Translations under genes and position numbers: made by a program
Notes under the pieces: generated by a model
The model's input: only the letters and a program-made list of their open reading frames with translations
The model's database searches: none
What the model was told of the DNA's origin: nothing
From: Ligilactobacillus araffinosus DSM 20653
Lineage (GTDB): Bacteria; Bacillota; Bacilli; Lactobacillales; Lactobacillaceae
DNA: 64,000 bases
Direction of reading: 5' to 3'
Assembly (NCBI RefSeq): GCF_001435375.1
Contig: NZ_AYYZ01000029.1
Location: 370,460-434,459, forward strand
Shown here: positions 42,586 through 53,335 of the stretch, in pieces
How positions within the stretch are numbered: the first letter of the stretch is position 1
How the letters are laid out: every line of letters starts with the position of its first letter

Positions 42586-43818
42586 TTACCAAACGTATAA
42601 TCCAACCATTGCAGCTGAAAGAAGTGATACAAGAATTCCTGAAAGAAGCATGTATCCAACGTTCTTTGAGATTAAGTCATTCTTTTCACGATTTACGATT
42701 CCCTTGAAGCAACCGATGATCATTCCGATTGTTGAAAGGTTAGCAAATGATGTTAAGAAGACTGTCAAGACAGCTCTAAAGTGTGGTGCAAAGGTATGGA
42801 TGATTGGTGAAACCTTCCCCATAACAACGAATTCGTTGGTAATCAACTTTGTTCCCATGTACTGACTTAATTGTAAGACAGTATGCGGATCGCCGCCGAT
42901 CCCTAAGAGCCATGCAAATGGGTAAAGGATGTAACCAAGGATCTTTTCCATTGACCAAATATGTACTAATGAAAGAATCTTGTCGATCAATGCGGCTAAA
43001 GCAACGAATGTGATAACGTTAGCAGCGATGATCAATACCAAACGGCCGGCACCCAAAATTGAGTCACCTAAGAATGAGAAGAATGGTTCTTTCTTACCAT
43101 CAGCTTCAACATCGCCTGATTCTTTGGCTGCTGAACCTTTCATTGTGGCAATTGTATCTTAGGCTTCGGAAACTTCAACCGGGTTAAGCATTGCAGTTAC
43201 GATCAAAGCGTTGATCACGTTGATCGGGACTGCAGTCAAAATGAATTGAGCCGGCATCATTTGCATGTATGAACCTAAAATTGAAGCTGTAACACAACTC
43301 ATTGACATCATTGCAAGAGTTAAGTTCCGAGATGCCTTCATTTGTTTTAATTGAAGGGATGAAACTGCTAAGGCTTCAGTATTTCCTAAGAACATCATTT
43401 CAACAGCGAAGAATGATTCGAACTTTGGTTGTCGAGTAATAAATGCTAAAATTTTTCCGATCCACTTGATAACCCATGGTAAGAAACCAATGTAAGTTAA
43501 AATATCAAATAATGGAACGACCAAAAGAATTGGCAACAAGACACTGACAAAGAAGTCCATGTTCTTCACGTGAACCATACTTGGAATACAGAATGCGATC
43601 CCTTTGTATGCGACTTGAATCAATGTATCGAATCCAGCAGCCAAGCCCTTAACGATGTCACGTCCCCACGGAACCTTAACCAGGAAGAACGCCATTAAAA
43701 GGTTGAAGACTACCATAATACCGATACCCTTCCAATCGATCTTTTTGCGGTCCTTTGAAAAGAGCCAACCGATTAGAAGGAAGATAAGTAAACCAATAAT
43801 ATTAACTGCGAGATACAA
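42586..43818 (-). pseudogene. nupC: Nucleoside:cation symporter NupC, interrupted by an in-frame TAA
   Basis: Read through, the 410-codon frame is a complete CNT-family (NupC) transporter. MEKILGYILYPFAWLLGIGG, GTKLITNEFVVMGK and LTSFANLSTIGMIIGCFKG are in the second half; VEMMFLGNTEALAVSS and AMMSMSCVTASILGSYM are in the first. A TAA at 43159-43161 interrupts it at NPVEVSEA-stop-DTIATMKGS with no frame change; a single base change from GAA would give it. The halves are 219 and 185 residues and the second could restart at the ATG at 43143, but this splits the membrane domain and would probably inactivate it. TTG start behind GAGGAGG. Confidence 0.88.
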
Positions 43819-43864
43819 TTATTCTCCTCCTCAATATAATTGCTAGTAAATTTATAACAATCTA

Positions 43865-43893
43865 ATTGTACCCAATTAAATTCGATAATTCAA
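43865..43893 (-). promoter_or_regulatory. Promoter of nupC
   Basis: On the minus strand TTGAAT (43888-43893) and TACAAT (43865-43870) are separated by 17 bases, about 40 bases before the TTG start. Confidence 0.65.
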
Positions 43894-44001
43894 TTAAATT
43901 ATTAACATTAATAAAAAATAATATCTTATTGTTTGTAAATCAGTTCTAATATCTAAAATTATTCGTTTAATTTTATTAATTGGTAAGTTCCAATTTAATT
44001 T

Positions 44002-45306
44002 TTAATCATTGTGTTTAGCCGCTTTGGCTTCAACTTCTTTTTCGCTATTTGCTTTATTCGGTAAAATTAGGTTCAAAATAACGCCAATTACAGAAGCAAC
44101 GGCTAATCCTGAAAATTGATATTGTCCAAGTTGAAGATAAGCATTGCCAATTCCGATTACGAGAATCGTTGAAGCAATCATTAAGTTGCGTTTCTTTCCC
44201 AGATCAACGTTATTATCAATCAAAACTTTTAATCCGTTTGAAGCAATTACCCCGAAGAGCAAGAATGAAATCCCACCGATTACCGGACTTGGAATTGATT
44301 GGATCAATGCACTTAACTTTCCGATAAAACTGAACAGGATTGCGAATAACGCAGCCCCACCAAGAACGTAAACACTGTGAACCTTAGTGATTGCAAGTAC
44401 CCCAATGTTTTCACCGTAACTTGTAACAGGCGGGCCACCTACAAGTCCGGCGATAATTGATGCTGTCCCATCACCGGCAAGCGTATGGTTTAATCCTGGA
44501 TCTTTGAAGAAATCCCGATCAGTTAATTCATTCAAGACCATAATGTGCCCCATGTGTTCGGTCATTGTGACGAATGCAATTGGTGCCATACTCAAAATTG
44601 CGCCCCAGAAAATATGCGGGTGATATGTCACAAATGGAATCTGAAATGCTGGCAAGCTGATCCAGTGCGCCTTGGCAATTGGCGCAAAGTTGACCAAGCC
44701 GAATAAGCATGCAATTCCGTAGCCGAAGACGATTCCTAAAAGAATTGGAATCAATCCCATGAACCCTTTGAGGTACATGTTAAAGAAGATCGTAATCATC
44801 AGGGTCAACAATGCAACCAAGAAATAGCGCAAATCATAGTGACCAGCGGCATTGAGCGTTGCATCTTTTGCAGCCGTTCCAGCAAGTGATAATCCGATTA
44901 CCATAATGATTGGGCCGACAACAATTGGCGGTAAAATGCGATCGATCCAGTCAGAACCGATTTTGCTTACAATTAATGAAACAATCAGATAGACACAGCC
45001 AACAGCAATCGTTCCTTGAGCAATTCCTGGATAACCAACCGTCTTCATTAAGGCAACCATTGGCACAATAAATGAAAAGCTTGATCCCATATATGCGGGA
45101 ATCTTACCCTTCGTAATCAGGATATACATCAACGTTCCAACGCCGGAACTGAATAAGGCGATTCCTGGATTTAGTCCAACTAAAATTGGAACCAAAACGG
45201 TTGAACCAAACATGGAAAACATATGTTGAATTGAAAGTCCAATCCACTGGCCTGGTTTAGGCCGCTCATTGACATCTAAAACAACATCGTGTTTTTTCTC
45301 TGCCAT
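44002..45306 (-). CDS. pyrP: Uracil permease (NCS2 family)
   Basis: From MAEKKHDVVLDVNERP the protein is 434 residues with 14 membrane segments. MFSMFGSTVLVPILVGLNPG, VTMTEHMGHIMVL and GGPPVTSYGENIGVLA are the NCS2 uracil-type motifs, with the glutamates that bind uracil. The upstream PyrR-type attenuator confirms a pyrimidine role. The start at 45306 is behind TTAGGAGG; longer in-frame starts lie inside the attenuator hairpin. Confidence 0.93.
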   Translation of the reverse strand: MAEKKHDVVLDVNERPKPGQWIGLSIQHMFSMFGSTVLVPILVGLNPGIALFSSGVGTLMYILITKGKIPAYMGSSFSFIVPMVALMKTVGYPGIAQGTIAVGCVYLIVSLIVSKIGSDWIDRILPPIVVGPIIMVIGLSLAGTAAKDATLNAAGHYDLRYFLVALLTLMITIFFNMYLKGFMGLIPILLGIVFGYGIACLFGLVNFAPIAKAHWISLPAFQIPFVTYHPHIFWGAILSMAPIAFVTMTEHMGHIMVLNELTDRDFFKDPGLNHTLAGDGTASIIAGLVGGPPVTSYGENIGVLAITKVHSVYVLGGAALFAILFSFIGKLSALIQSIPSPVIGGISFLLFGVIASNGLKVLIDNNVDLGKKRNLMIASTILVIGIGNAYLQLGQYQFSGLAVASVIGVILNLILPNKANSEKEVEAKAAKHND

Positions 45307-45327
45307 AAAACTTCCTCCTAAATAAAA

Positions 45328-45436
45328 ATAGCCTTTGCATATCCTGTGATACACAAAAGCTATCTTCTAAATTTACTTTATGCAAATAAAACCGAACTGT
45401 CTTTTGTGGCCTCACAGGACCAAATTAAAGGACTCT
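45328..45436 (-). promoter_or_regulatory. PyrR-binding attenuator of the uracil permease
   Basis: On the minus strand the leader holds GGTCCTGTGAGGCC (about 45407-45420), matching the PyrR anti-antiterminator loop consensus (RUCCNGNGAGGYU). Downstream, ATAGCTTTTG (around 45354-45363) and CAAAGGCTAT (45328-45337) form a terminator stem followed by TTTTATTT. High UMP should make PyrR bind the loop and favour termination. pyrR itself is not in the window. Confidence 0.88.
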
Positions 45437-45451
45437 TTTAAACTGTCATTC

Positions 45452-45480
45452 AGTATACTTGCCATTTGAGCGATTGTCAA
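45452..45480 (-). promoter_or_regulatory. Promoter of the uracil permease
   Basis: On the minus strand TTGACA (45475-45480) and TATACT (45452-45457) are 17 bases apart. The -35 box starts only five bases after the metK stop codon. Confidence 0.85.
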
Positions 45481-45485
45481 ATTAA

Positions 45486-46682
45486 TTATTTTTCGTTAGC
45501 GATTACTTGCTTTAATTCATCGACCTTATCTGTCTTTTCCCATGGAAGATCAAGGTCATCCCGACCGAATGCACCGTAAGCAGCTGTTTGCTTGTAAATT
45601 GGCCGACGCAGGTCTAACATTTTGATGATTCCAGCCGGACGCAAATCAAAGACTTTCCGGATTGCAGCCACCAACTTGTCTTCACTGACTTTTCCAGTGC
45701 CGAACGTATTCACTGAAATTGAAACTGGGCGAGCAACCCCAATCGCGTATGCAAGTTGGATTTCAACTTCATCAGCGAAACCGGCAGCAACGATATTCTT
45801 AGCAATGTAACGCGCAGCATAACTTGCAGAACGATCAACCTTCGTTGCATCCTTTCCGGAGAAAGCGCCACCGCCGTGATGAGCTGCGCCACCGTATGTA
45901 TCAACAATGATCTTCCGTCCTGTTAGTCCTGAGTCTCCGTGAGGCCCGCCGATTACGAACCGTCCAGTTGGATTAACGTAAATCTTTGTTTGATCATCTA
46001 ATAAATCAGCTGGAATAACCTTTTTAATAACCTTTTCGATTACATCTTTCCGAATTTGTTCAAGCGAAGCATCTGCTAAATGTTGCGTTGAAAGGACGAC
46101 CGTATCAACACGTTTCGGTTTATGATTCTCATCATATTCAACCGTTACTTGCGCCTTGGCATCTGGTCCAAGGTAAGTCAAAATGCCATTCTTGCGAATC
46201 TCTGCAAGTTTACGCATTAACTTATGACTTAACATTAACGGCATTGGCATTAATTCTGGTGTTTCATTAATGGCGTAACCAAACATCATTCCTTGGTCGC
46301 CAGCGCCAATTTCATCAAATTCATCTTGATCGCCTTCACGCCGTTCAATGGATTCATCGACCCCTTGAGCAATATCAGGTGATTGTTCATCAATGGCCGT
46401 TAAGACTGCACAAGAATCACCGTCAAACCCAAACTTACCGTCAACGTAACCAATATCATTGATCGTTTGCCGCGCAATCTTTTGGATATCAACATATGCG
46501 GAAGTCGACATTTCGCCAACAACAACAACTAACCCCGTTGTGACCGTCGTTTCAATGGCTGCCCGCGCTTTAGGGTCTTGTTTTAAAACAGCATCTAAGA
46601 TACCATCGCTGATTTGATCAGCAATCTTATCCGGATGGCCTTCAGATACTGATTCTGAAGTAAATAAATATTTTTCTGACAT
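45486..46682 (-). CDS. metK: S-adenosylmethionine synthetase
   Basis: MetK of 398 residues makes SAM from methionine and ATP. Signature motifs are intact: [30 protein letters not shown] (GAGDQG loop), [20 protein letters not shown] (P-loop-like) and [18 protein letters not shown]. Translation is controlled by an SMK-box riboswitch over its GGGGGA ribosome site. No terminator is visible after its stop; the next promoter begins five bases downstream. Confidence 0.97.
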   Translation of the reverse strand: MSEKYLFTSESVSEGHPDKIADQISDGILDAVLKQDPKARAAIETTVTTGLVVVVGEMSTSAYVDIQKIARQTINDIGYVDGKFGFDGDSCAVLTAIDEQSPDIAQGVDESIERREGDQDEFDEIGAGDQGMMFGYAINETPELMPMPLMLSHKLMRKLAEIRKNGILTYLGPDAKAQVTVEYDENHKPKRVDTVVLSTQHLADASLEQIRKDVIEKVIKKVIPADLLDDQTKIYVNPTGRFVIGGPHGDSGLTGRKIIVDTYGGAAHHGGGAFSGKDATKVDRSASYAARYIAKNIVAAGFADEVEIQLAYAIGVARPVSISVNTFGTGKVSEDKLVAAIRKVFDLRPAGIIKMLDLRRPIYKQTAAYGAFGRDDLDLPWEKTDKVDELKQVIANEK

Positions 46683-46687
46683 AAAAT

Positions 46688-46770
46688 ACGTCCCCCATTT
46701 GAATTAATAATTTTAAATGGTTACAAGGCATCTTCACAAACGTGAATCCTATCGGGAATGAATTGTAACT
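46688..46770 (-). promoter_or_regulatory. metK: SMK-box (SAM-III) riboswitch of metK
   Basis: On the minus strand the leader contains AGTTACAA, CCCGATAGGA, AGATGCCTTGTAACC and the GGGGGA ribosome site just before the ATG. GTTACAA pairs with TTGTAAC, enclosing the CCC-GATAGGA region that can pair with GGGGG when SAM binds. This is the conserved SMK arrangement, which blocks ribosome binding at high SAM in Lactobacillales. Confidence 0.92.
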
Positions 46771-46788
46771 ATTTAAGTGTACTATTGT

Positions 46789-46817
46789 ATTCTAATCACA
46801 AATAAAATAAATTGCAA
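46789..46817 (-). promoter_or_regulatory. Promoter of metK
   Basis: On the minus strand TTGCAA (46812-46817) and TAGAAT (46789-46794) are 17 bases apart; the start near 46782 leads directly into the riboswitch. Confidence 0.7.
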
Positions 46818-46935
46818 AAGAATTTTAAATTAAAATGGTTAATTTGTATCTTAGTGATAAGAATGTTAAAATTTCAACTATTAGGTATATCTTTTTACCT
46901 ATAATCGTAAATTATTATATATTGGGGGCATTTAT

Positions 46936-48108
46936 ATGCTTGATAGCATGCTTTTTAAAACCATTTTGAAGCATTCCTTTGACTTTCCAGTCAAAGTCAA
47001 CTATGCTGACGGTTCAAGCAAACAATACGGTGGCGATGGAACTCCTGAAGCTGAAATTACCTTCAGAGATAATATTTCCATAAAGGAACTTATTAAAAAT
47101 CCATCTGTCTGTCTTGGCGAAGCATATATGGATGGCATTATCGATATTCAAGGCTCGATTCAAAAAATCATTGCCTCTGCATATCGCTCAGAAGGCAGTT
47201 TTTTACGCAGTGCCAAACTGAAGAAGTACCACCCTCACCAAGATCATTCTGAAAATAAGAATAAAGCTGACATTCAAAGCCATTACGACATTGGAAATGA
47301 CTTTTACAAATTATGGTTAGACTCAACCATGACTTATTCATGTGCTTATTTTGAAAAATCAAGTGATACCTTGGAACAAGCACAGATGAATAAGGTTCAT
47401 CACATTTTAAAGAAACTAAATCCGCAACCAGGTAAAACAATGCTTGATATTGGTTGTGGCTGGGGAACATTGATGTTAACGGCTGCTAAAGAATACAATC
47501 TTAAAGTTACAGGAATTACTTTAAGTAAAGAACAATACGACTATGTTAACCAGCAAATCAAACATCTGGGACTTGAAGGACAAGCAGAAGTAATTCTTGA
47601 AGACTATCGAGAATTAAAACACGAACCATTTGACTACATTACAAGTGTTGGAATGTTTGAACACGTGGGACACGCTGAACTTCCCCGCTATTTTAAGATC
47701 GTTAACAAATACTTGAAGAACGACGGAATCGCTTTAATCCATGGAATTACCCGTCAACAAGGCGGAGCTTCAAATGCCTGGCTTGATAAATACATCTTTC
47801 CTGGCGGATACATTCCCGGCTTAGTTGAAAACATGACAGATATCGTAGAAGCACAACTTCAACTATCAGATCTTGAAAGTTTACGGCGGCATTACCAAAA
47901 AACACTTGAAATTTGGGATAAAAACTTTAATGCTCATCGTGAAGAAATCGTTGCTAAAATGGGTGAACGATTTACACGAATGTGGGATCTGTACCTGCAA
48001 GCATGTGCCGCATCATTTGAAGCCGGTAACATTGATGTCATGCAATTCCAATTAACCAAAGGACCAAGCGGAATCAACATGCCGATGACCCGGGAATATA
48101 TGAATTAA
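46936..48108 (+). CDS. cfa: Cyclopropane-fatty-acyl-phospholipid synthase
   Basis: The 390-residue enzyme methylenates unsaturated acyl chains of membrane phospholipids with SAM as donor. It has the N-terminal lipid-binding domain ([27 protein letters not shown]) and then the methyltransferase with [20 protein letters not shown], the SAM loop [16 protein letters not shown] and [13 protein letters not shown] active-site residues ([10 protein letters not shown]). ATG behind GGGGG. It lies divergent to metK, which supplies its cofactor. Cyclopropane lipids support acid and stress tolerance. Confidence 0.95.
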   Translation: MLDSMLFKTILKHSFDFPVKVNYADGSSKQYGGDGTPEAEITFRDNISIKELIKNPSVCLGEAYMDGIIDIQGSIQKIIASAYRSEGSFLRSAKLKKYHPHQDHSENKNKADIQSHYDIGNDFYKLWLDSTMTYSCAYFEKSSDTLEQAQMNKVHHILKKLNPQPGKTMLDIGCGWGTLMLTAAKEYNLKVTGITLSKEQYDYVNQQIKHLGLEGQAEVILEDYRELKHEPFDYITSVGMFEHVGHAELPRYFKIVNKYLKNDGIALIHGITRQQGGASNAWLDKYIFPGGYIPGLVENMTDIVEAQLQLSDLESLRRHYQKTLEIWDKNFNAHREEIVAKMGERFTRMWDLYLQACAASFEAGNIDVMQFQLTKGPSGINMPMTREYMN

Positions 48109-48122
48109 ACTAAATAAAGATA

Positions 48123-48157
48123 AAAAAATGGCAAGGTCAAGAACCTTGTCATTTTTA
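48123..48157 (+). terminator. Terminator of cfa
   Basis: AAATGGCAAGGT and ACCTTGTCATTT pair (one mismatch) around CAAGA, followed by TT. Confidence 0.8.
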
Positions 48158-48206
48158 TACTTCTCAATGATTATTGATAAATTCCATTATTAACTTAATT
48201 CAATTT

Positions 48207-49589
48207 TTATTTATCATAATTCGTCATCTTCAACGGATCGACCCATTGATCAAACTGTTCAGCCGTCACTTTACCAGACTTCAATGCGGCCTCACGCAAA
48301 GTCAGGTTTTCACGTTCAGCTAATTGCGCAATCTCAGCACTGGCATGATACCCAATATGTGGCGATAAAGCCGTCACCGTCATTAATGAATGGTCAACAA
48401 AAGCTTGCATCCGTTCTTGGTTAATTGTTAAACCTGCAACCATTTTATCTGCAAATCCCATGATCGTGCCGGTTAAAATTTCACATGATTCTAAAAACGA
48501 AGCAATAATGACTGGTTTATAAACGTTCATTTCAAAATTTCCCTGTGAACAAGCGACTGTAATCGTCGTATCATTCCCCATCACACGCGTTGCAGCCATC
48601 GTAATAGCTTCTGCTTGAGTAGGATTAACTTTTCCTGGCATAATTGATGAGCCTGGTTCATTAGCCGGAATATTCAACTCGTTATAACCTGCGCGAGGTC
48701 CGCTTGCAAGAAAACGGACATCATTGGCAACTTTCAATAAATCACTCGCAAGCGTCTTAATGGCACCATGCACCGCATCAATTCCTGAATGAGCAGCTAA
48801 TCCATAAAACTTATTTGATTTTGCGGTCAAATTTCCACCATAAATCATATTTAAATGTTTTGTGATTTGATCAGCAAAACCAGCCGGAGTATTTAACCCG
48901 GTTCCAACAGCTGTTCCACCAATAGCAAGTTCATTAAGCGTTGGCTTTAACACGGCTAGATATTCTGAATCATGCTGAAGCATACTCTTCCATCCGCTTA
49001 CTTCTTGCCCAAAGGTCAACGGAGTTGCATCTTGTAAGTGCGTGCGTCCAATTTTAACAACATTCCAAAATTCACGTTGCTTTTGATCAAGAATTTTGAT
49101 TAAGTGACGCGTTGCTTTTTGAAGTTCATTAACACTTTCAATCGCTGCAATATTCATTGCAGTTGGAAACGTATCATTCGAACTTTGGCTTCGGTTAACA
49201 TCATCATTTGGCAAAATTTCAATTGAGTCGTCAATCTTGGCTGCTTGGTGGGCAATCACTTCATTGACATTCATATTTGTTTGGGTTCCCGAGCCTGTTT
49301 GATAAACATGCAGCGGAAATTCCTGCCGTAATTCGTCATCCGATTGAGCCAATAAAGTATCAACTGCCTTGACGATTATATCAGTCTTTGCTTTTTCGAT
49401 GTTTCCCTGTTCAAAATTAGCAAGGGCTGCAGCCTTTTTAATATTCAACATTGCTTTAATAACCGGCAATGGCATTAATTCGCCAGTTGGGAAATTATGA
49501 CGACTGCGTTCCGTTTGCGGTCCCCATAACGCTTCTTTTGGAATTTTAACATCCCCAAGTGTATCTGCTTCAATTCGATAATCCTTCAT
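48207..49589 (-). CDS. fumC: Fumarate hydratase class II
   Basis: The 460-residue homotetrameric enzyme interconverts fumarate and malate. Motifs: GSGTQTNMNVNEVIAHQA, GRTHLQDATPLTFGQE, and the family signature GSSIMPGKVNPTQAEAI with the catalytic serine loop. The N-terminal DTLGDVKIPKEALWGPQTER is typical. No other TCA genes are near. It lies 25 bases after the ABC exporter pair without a clear terminator between, so some co-transcription is possible. Confidence 0.96.
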   Translation of the reverse strand: MKDYRIEADTLGDVKIPKEALWGPQTERSRHNFPTGELMPLPVIKAMLNIKKAAALANFEQGNIEKAKTDIIVKAVDTLLAQSDDELRQEFPLHVYQTGSGTQTNMNVNEVIAHQAAKIDDSIEILPNDDVNRSQSSNDTFPTAMNIAAIESVNELQKATRHLIKILDQKQREFWNVVKIGRTHLQDATPLTFGQEVSGWKSMLQHDSEYLAVLKPTLNELAIGGTAVGTGLNTPAGFADQITKHLNMIYGGNLTAKSNKFYGLAAHSGIDAVHGAIKTLASDLLKVANDVRFLASGPRAGYNELNIPANEPGSSIMPGKVNPTQAEAITMAATRVMGNDTTITVACSQGNFEMNVYKPVIIASFLESCEILTGTIMGFADKMVAGLTINQERMQAFVDHSLMTVTALSPHIGYHASAEIAQLAERENLTLREAALKSGKVTAEQFDQWVDPLKMTNYDK

Positions 49590-49614
49590 TTCAACAAATC
49601 CCCTTCTTAATGAT

Positions 49615-51489
49615 TTACTCTAAAGTCAACGTTCCAGTATACAATTGGAAATACTTACCGCGTTGTGCAATTAATTCTTCATGACTTCCCTGTTCAATAA
49701 TTCTCCCATTTTCAACAACTACAATCAAGTCAGCATTGAAAATCGTTGATAACCGGTGAGCGATTACAAAACTTGTGCGGCTGTTCATTAAATTATCCAT
49801 AGCTGCTTGCACCTTCCGCTCTGTTTGAGTATCGATACTTGAGGTTGCTTCATCTAAGATCATTACTGGCGGATCAGCAAGCGCCGCACGTGCAATCGAG
49901 AGCATCTGACGTTGGCCTTGCGATAAATCAGAGCCGTCGCCTGTTATAACGGTTTGATAGCCATCAGCTAATTCTCGAATAAATGAATCGGCATTAGCCA
50001 ATTTAGCGGATGCGATGACTTCAGCATCTGTCGCATCTAATCTCCCATAACGAATATTATCCATTATCGTTCCACTGAAAAGATTGGTCTGTTGTAAAAC
50101 AATTCCTAAGGATCGGCGCAGCGCATCTTTTTTTATACGCTGAATGTTGATTCCATCGTATGTGATTTCTCCATGATCAATGTCGTAAAATCGGTTTAAC
50201 ATACTCGTAATTGTTGTTTTTCCCGCACCAGTCGGTCCAACCAATGCTACCTTTTGCCCAGCTTTAACATTTAAATTAACATCATGAAGAATTAATTGAT
50301 CTTTGGTATAACCAAAATCAACATTCTTAAATTGAACATTCCCCTTTAATGGAACATACCGACTATTATCTTTCCATGCCCATTCATCATGCTTTAAATC
50401 TGAAGTTTCAATTAATTTTCCATTTTCATTTTTAACACGAATCAAGTCAACGGTTCCTTGATCACTTTCTGGATGAGCATCAAGTAACTCAAAAATCCGT
50501 TTTCCTCCAGCAAGTGCCAAAATAATATTATTTAATTGTTGTGAAATTTGCGCAATTGGACGACTAAATGAACGGCTTAATTGCAAGAAAGCCGCAATCG
50601 TTCCCAATGTCAGCGATGAAGATCCTTTTAATACTAGGAATCCTCCAACGATTGCAATTAATACATATAAAACCGTACCTAAATTTCCCATAAACGGAAA
50701 CAGCATCGTGGCATAGCCATTAGCTTTACCTGAGGCTTCAGCCCAATTGTCATTTAATTGGTCAAACTGCGTTTCAACTTGAGGCTCATGCGAAAAGACC
50801 TTAACGACCTTTTGTCCATTTAAGATTTCTTCGATTTGAGCATCCAATGCCCCAATGGTTCGTTGCTGTTGATTAAAGTATTTTGAACTCCGTTTACTTA
50901 GGAAATTTAAGAAAATAATGCTGATTGCAAAAATCATCAACGAAACAATCGTCAAAAATGGACTCAAGTAGATCATCCCTGCTGTTACGAAGACAATGCT
51001 GAAAATCGCACTCACAAATTGAGGAAAACTTTGCATTATCATTTGAAGCAAAGCATCAATATCATTTGTAAACCGGCTCATTAAATCGCCAAAATCGTTT
51101 TGATCAAAATAACTAATAGCCAACGTTTGCATATGTAAAAACATTTGCTTTCGTAAACTTAGTTGAATCTTCTGTGCCAAAATTGCCATTAATTGAGTAT
51201 ACAAACCGGCCGTTAAAACTCCTACTAAATATATTCCCCCCATAATCACAATTGCATGAATCAAATGGATAAAATTAGGGTTACTGCTTTTTACTAAAGG
51301 AGTGATATAGTCGTCAAATAAACGTTGAATAAATAAGGAACCAACAACGCCGGCAGCGGCATTAATTATAATTCCGATAAAAGCTGTCCATAAAATTACC
51401 GGATGAGATGTTAAAATTAACTTTAAAAGCCGCTTTAACGTTGGTAAATTTTCCTTCAATGTTCCCCGTTCACGAATCGGTTTAGCCAC
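49615..51489 (-). CDS. Heterodimeric ABC multidrug exporter, second subunit
   Basis: From the GTG at 51489 (eight bases after AAGGAGGG) the protein is 624 residues: six membrane segments, Walker A GPTGAGKTT, signature LSQGQRQML, Walker B PPVMILDEATSSID and H-loop AHR. This is the LmrD-like partner with a canonical catalytic glutamate (DE). It overlaps the partner gene end by eight bases. Longer in-frame starts lie inside the partner gene. With its partner broken by a stop codon, the exporter may not be functional. Confidence 0.88.
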   Translation of the reverse strand: MAKPIRERGTLKENLPTLKRLLKLILTSHPVILWTAFIGIIINAAAGVVGSLFIQRLFDDYITPLVKSSNPNFIHLIHAIVIMGGIYLVGVLTAGLYTQLMAILAQKIQLSLRKQMFLHMQTLAISYFDQNDFGDLMSRFTNDIDALLQMIMQSFPQFVSAIFSIVFVTAGMIYLSPFLTIVSLMIFAISIIFLNFLSKRSSKYFNQQQRTIGALDAQIEEILNGQKVVKVFSHEPQVETQFDQLNDNWAEASGKANGYATMLFPFMGNLGTVLYVLIAIVGGFLVLKGSSSLTLGTIAAFLQLSRSFSRPIAQISQQLNNIILALAGGKRIFELLDAHPESDQGTVDLIRVKNENGKLIETSDLKHDEWAWKDNSRYVPLKGNVQFKNVDFGYTKDQLILHDVNLNVKAGQKVALVGPTGAGKTTITSMLNRFYDIDHGEITYDGINIQRIKKDALRRSLGIVLQQTNLFSGTIMDNIRYGRLDATDAEVIASAKLANADSFIRELADGYQTVITGDGSDLSQGQRQMLSIARAALADPPVMILDEATSSIDTQTERKVQAAMDNLMNSRTSFVIAHRLSTIFNADLIVVVENGRIIEQGSHEELIAQRGKYFQLYTGTLTLE

Positions 51490-53212
51490 GTTCCATCCCT
51501 CCTTGATAATTCTGTGATTCATAAATATCATGATAAAGTTTGCTAGATTTTAATAATTCTTGATGAGTTCCTTGAGCGGTAATCTCGCCGTGATCAAGTA
51601 CAATAATTTGATCAGCATCTGAAATCGATGAAATTCGCTGACTAATAATAATTTTTGTAATCTGCGGCAAATCCTCCCGAAATGCTTTCCGAATTTCAGC
51701 ATCCGTGTTGGTATCAACCGCACTTGTTGAATCATCTAAAATCAAAACCTGAGGATTTTTTAAAAGTGCTCGCGCAATACAAAGCCGTTGCATTTGGCCA
51801 CCAGAAACATTCGTTCCATTTTGTTCAAGTGGTGTATCATACCCTTGAGGGAGCTCTTGAATAAATTCATCTGCATGAGCCCACTTACATGCTTGAACAA
51901 TTTGAGCATCCGTTGCTTGCGAATTTCCCCATTTAAGATTTTCTTTAACGGTTCCTGAAAATAAAACATTATTTTGAAGAACAACGGAAACATTATCACG
52001 GAGGGTTTTTAAATCATAATCTTTAACATTGATTCCGCCTAAAGCAACTTTTCCCGAAGTTACATCATATAAACGCGGGAGTAACGAAACTAAAGTTGAT
52101 TTCCCTGAGCCAGTTTTCCCAATGATTCCAAGGGTTTCTCCGGCTTTAAGATGTAAATTAATATCTTTAAGTTGTAAATTTTCATGATCATAGCTAAAAC
52201 TAACATGGTCAAAATCAACCGTACCATCTTGAACAGTTTGAATTCCATTTTGAGGCGATTTGATTGATGGTTCCGCTTTTAAAACGCGAACGACTCGTGA
52301 AGCCGATGCTTCTGCCATAGATAACTGATTAAAAATCATTGAAAGCATATTTAAATTCATTAAGATTTGCATCGTATATGAAAACATGCTGACTAACTGA
52401 CCATCTTGCAGTTGATTGCCAACGATCATTTTGGCCCCAAACCAGCAAAGTAAAAGCATCGTTGCATTAACGATTAATTGCATCAATGGTGCATTAAGAG
52501 CCATTGTTTGCTGAGCTTTCAAAAAAACATCATAAATTCCATTAGCTGCATTATCAAATTTTTGGTTTTCATTCTTTTGCCGAACGTATGACTTAACAAC
52601 CCGAATTCCCCGAACATCTTCACGAATGACTTGATTTAAAACATCATAACGTTGAAATACTTGATGAAAAAAAGGACGCGCTTTTTTTACAATGGTAATT
52701 AAACCAATTCCTAAAATTGGTAATACGACCACAAAAATTAATGATATTTTCGCACTAACGATAAAAGCCATTACAAATGAAAAAATAATCACTGCTGGCG
52801 CACGCACCGCAATACGTAACATTCCTTGATATGCCTGCTGCAAGTTATTTGTATCTGTCGTTAACCGTGTAACGAGACTTGCACTTGAAAATCGATCAAT
52901 ATTTTCAAATGAAAATTTTTGAATGTGGTAAAACAAATCATGTCTTAAATTTTTAGAAAAGCCAGCAGCTGCCTTTCCTGCCAACTAGCTCGCAGTCGTT
53001 CCAGAAATAATTGCTGAAATTGCAATTAAAAGTAAAATTGTTCCTAACTTACAAATATATGACCAGTTTTCTTTCGTTATCCCTTGGTCAATTAAATTTC
53101 CCATTAAAAATGGGACAATTGCACCCGCTAACGATTCGTATAAAACTAAAAAAGGTACAATAATCGAATATTTTTTATTCTCGCGAATTGACTTCGCTAA
53201 AATTCGAATCAT
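51482..53212 (-). pseudogene. Heterodimeric ABC exporter, first subunit, interrupted by in-frame TAG
   Basis: Read through, the 576-residue frame is an LmrC-like half-transporter. The first 75 codons (MIRILAKSIRENKKYS...) contain TM1 and TM2, then TAG at 52985-52987 replaces what is probably Trp (TGG) in ISGTTAS-stop-LAGKAAAGF. The remainder has Walker A GKTGSGKST, signature VSGGQMQRL and Walker B QVLILDDSTSAVD, where D replaces the catalytic glutamate as usual for this subunit. The downstream part could restart at the TTG at 52984 but would lack the first helices. Confidence 0.87.
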
Positions 53213-53300
53213 AAAGTAACTCCTCTCATAAAAATATTTTACTTAATATTTTGACACTTATTGAATAATTTATCTAGCATAATTTAATTTACAAAACAAT

Positions 53301-53333
53301 AAAAAAGGATTGAGTCCTTTCTCAATCCTTTTT
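53301..53333. terminator. Bidirectional terminator
   Basis: AAAAAGGATTGAG and CTCAATCCTTTTT form a 13-bp stem around TCCTTT downstream of the 88-residue gene. Confidence 0.85.
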
Positions 53334-53335
53334 AA

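Noticed and set aside
43159..43161. Reassigned stop codon to explain in-frame TAA and TAG
   Set aside because: TAA and TAG end most genes here normally; two isolated cases in transporters fit mutation or sequence error better than recoding.
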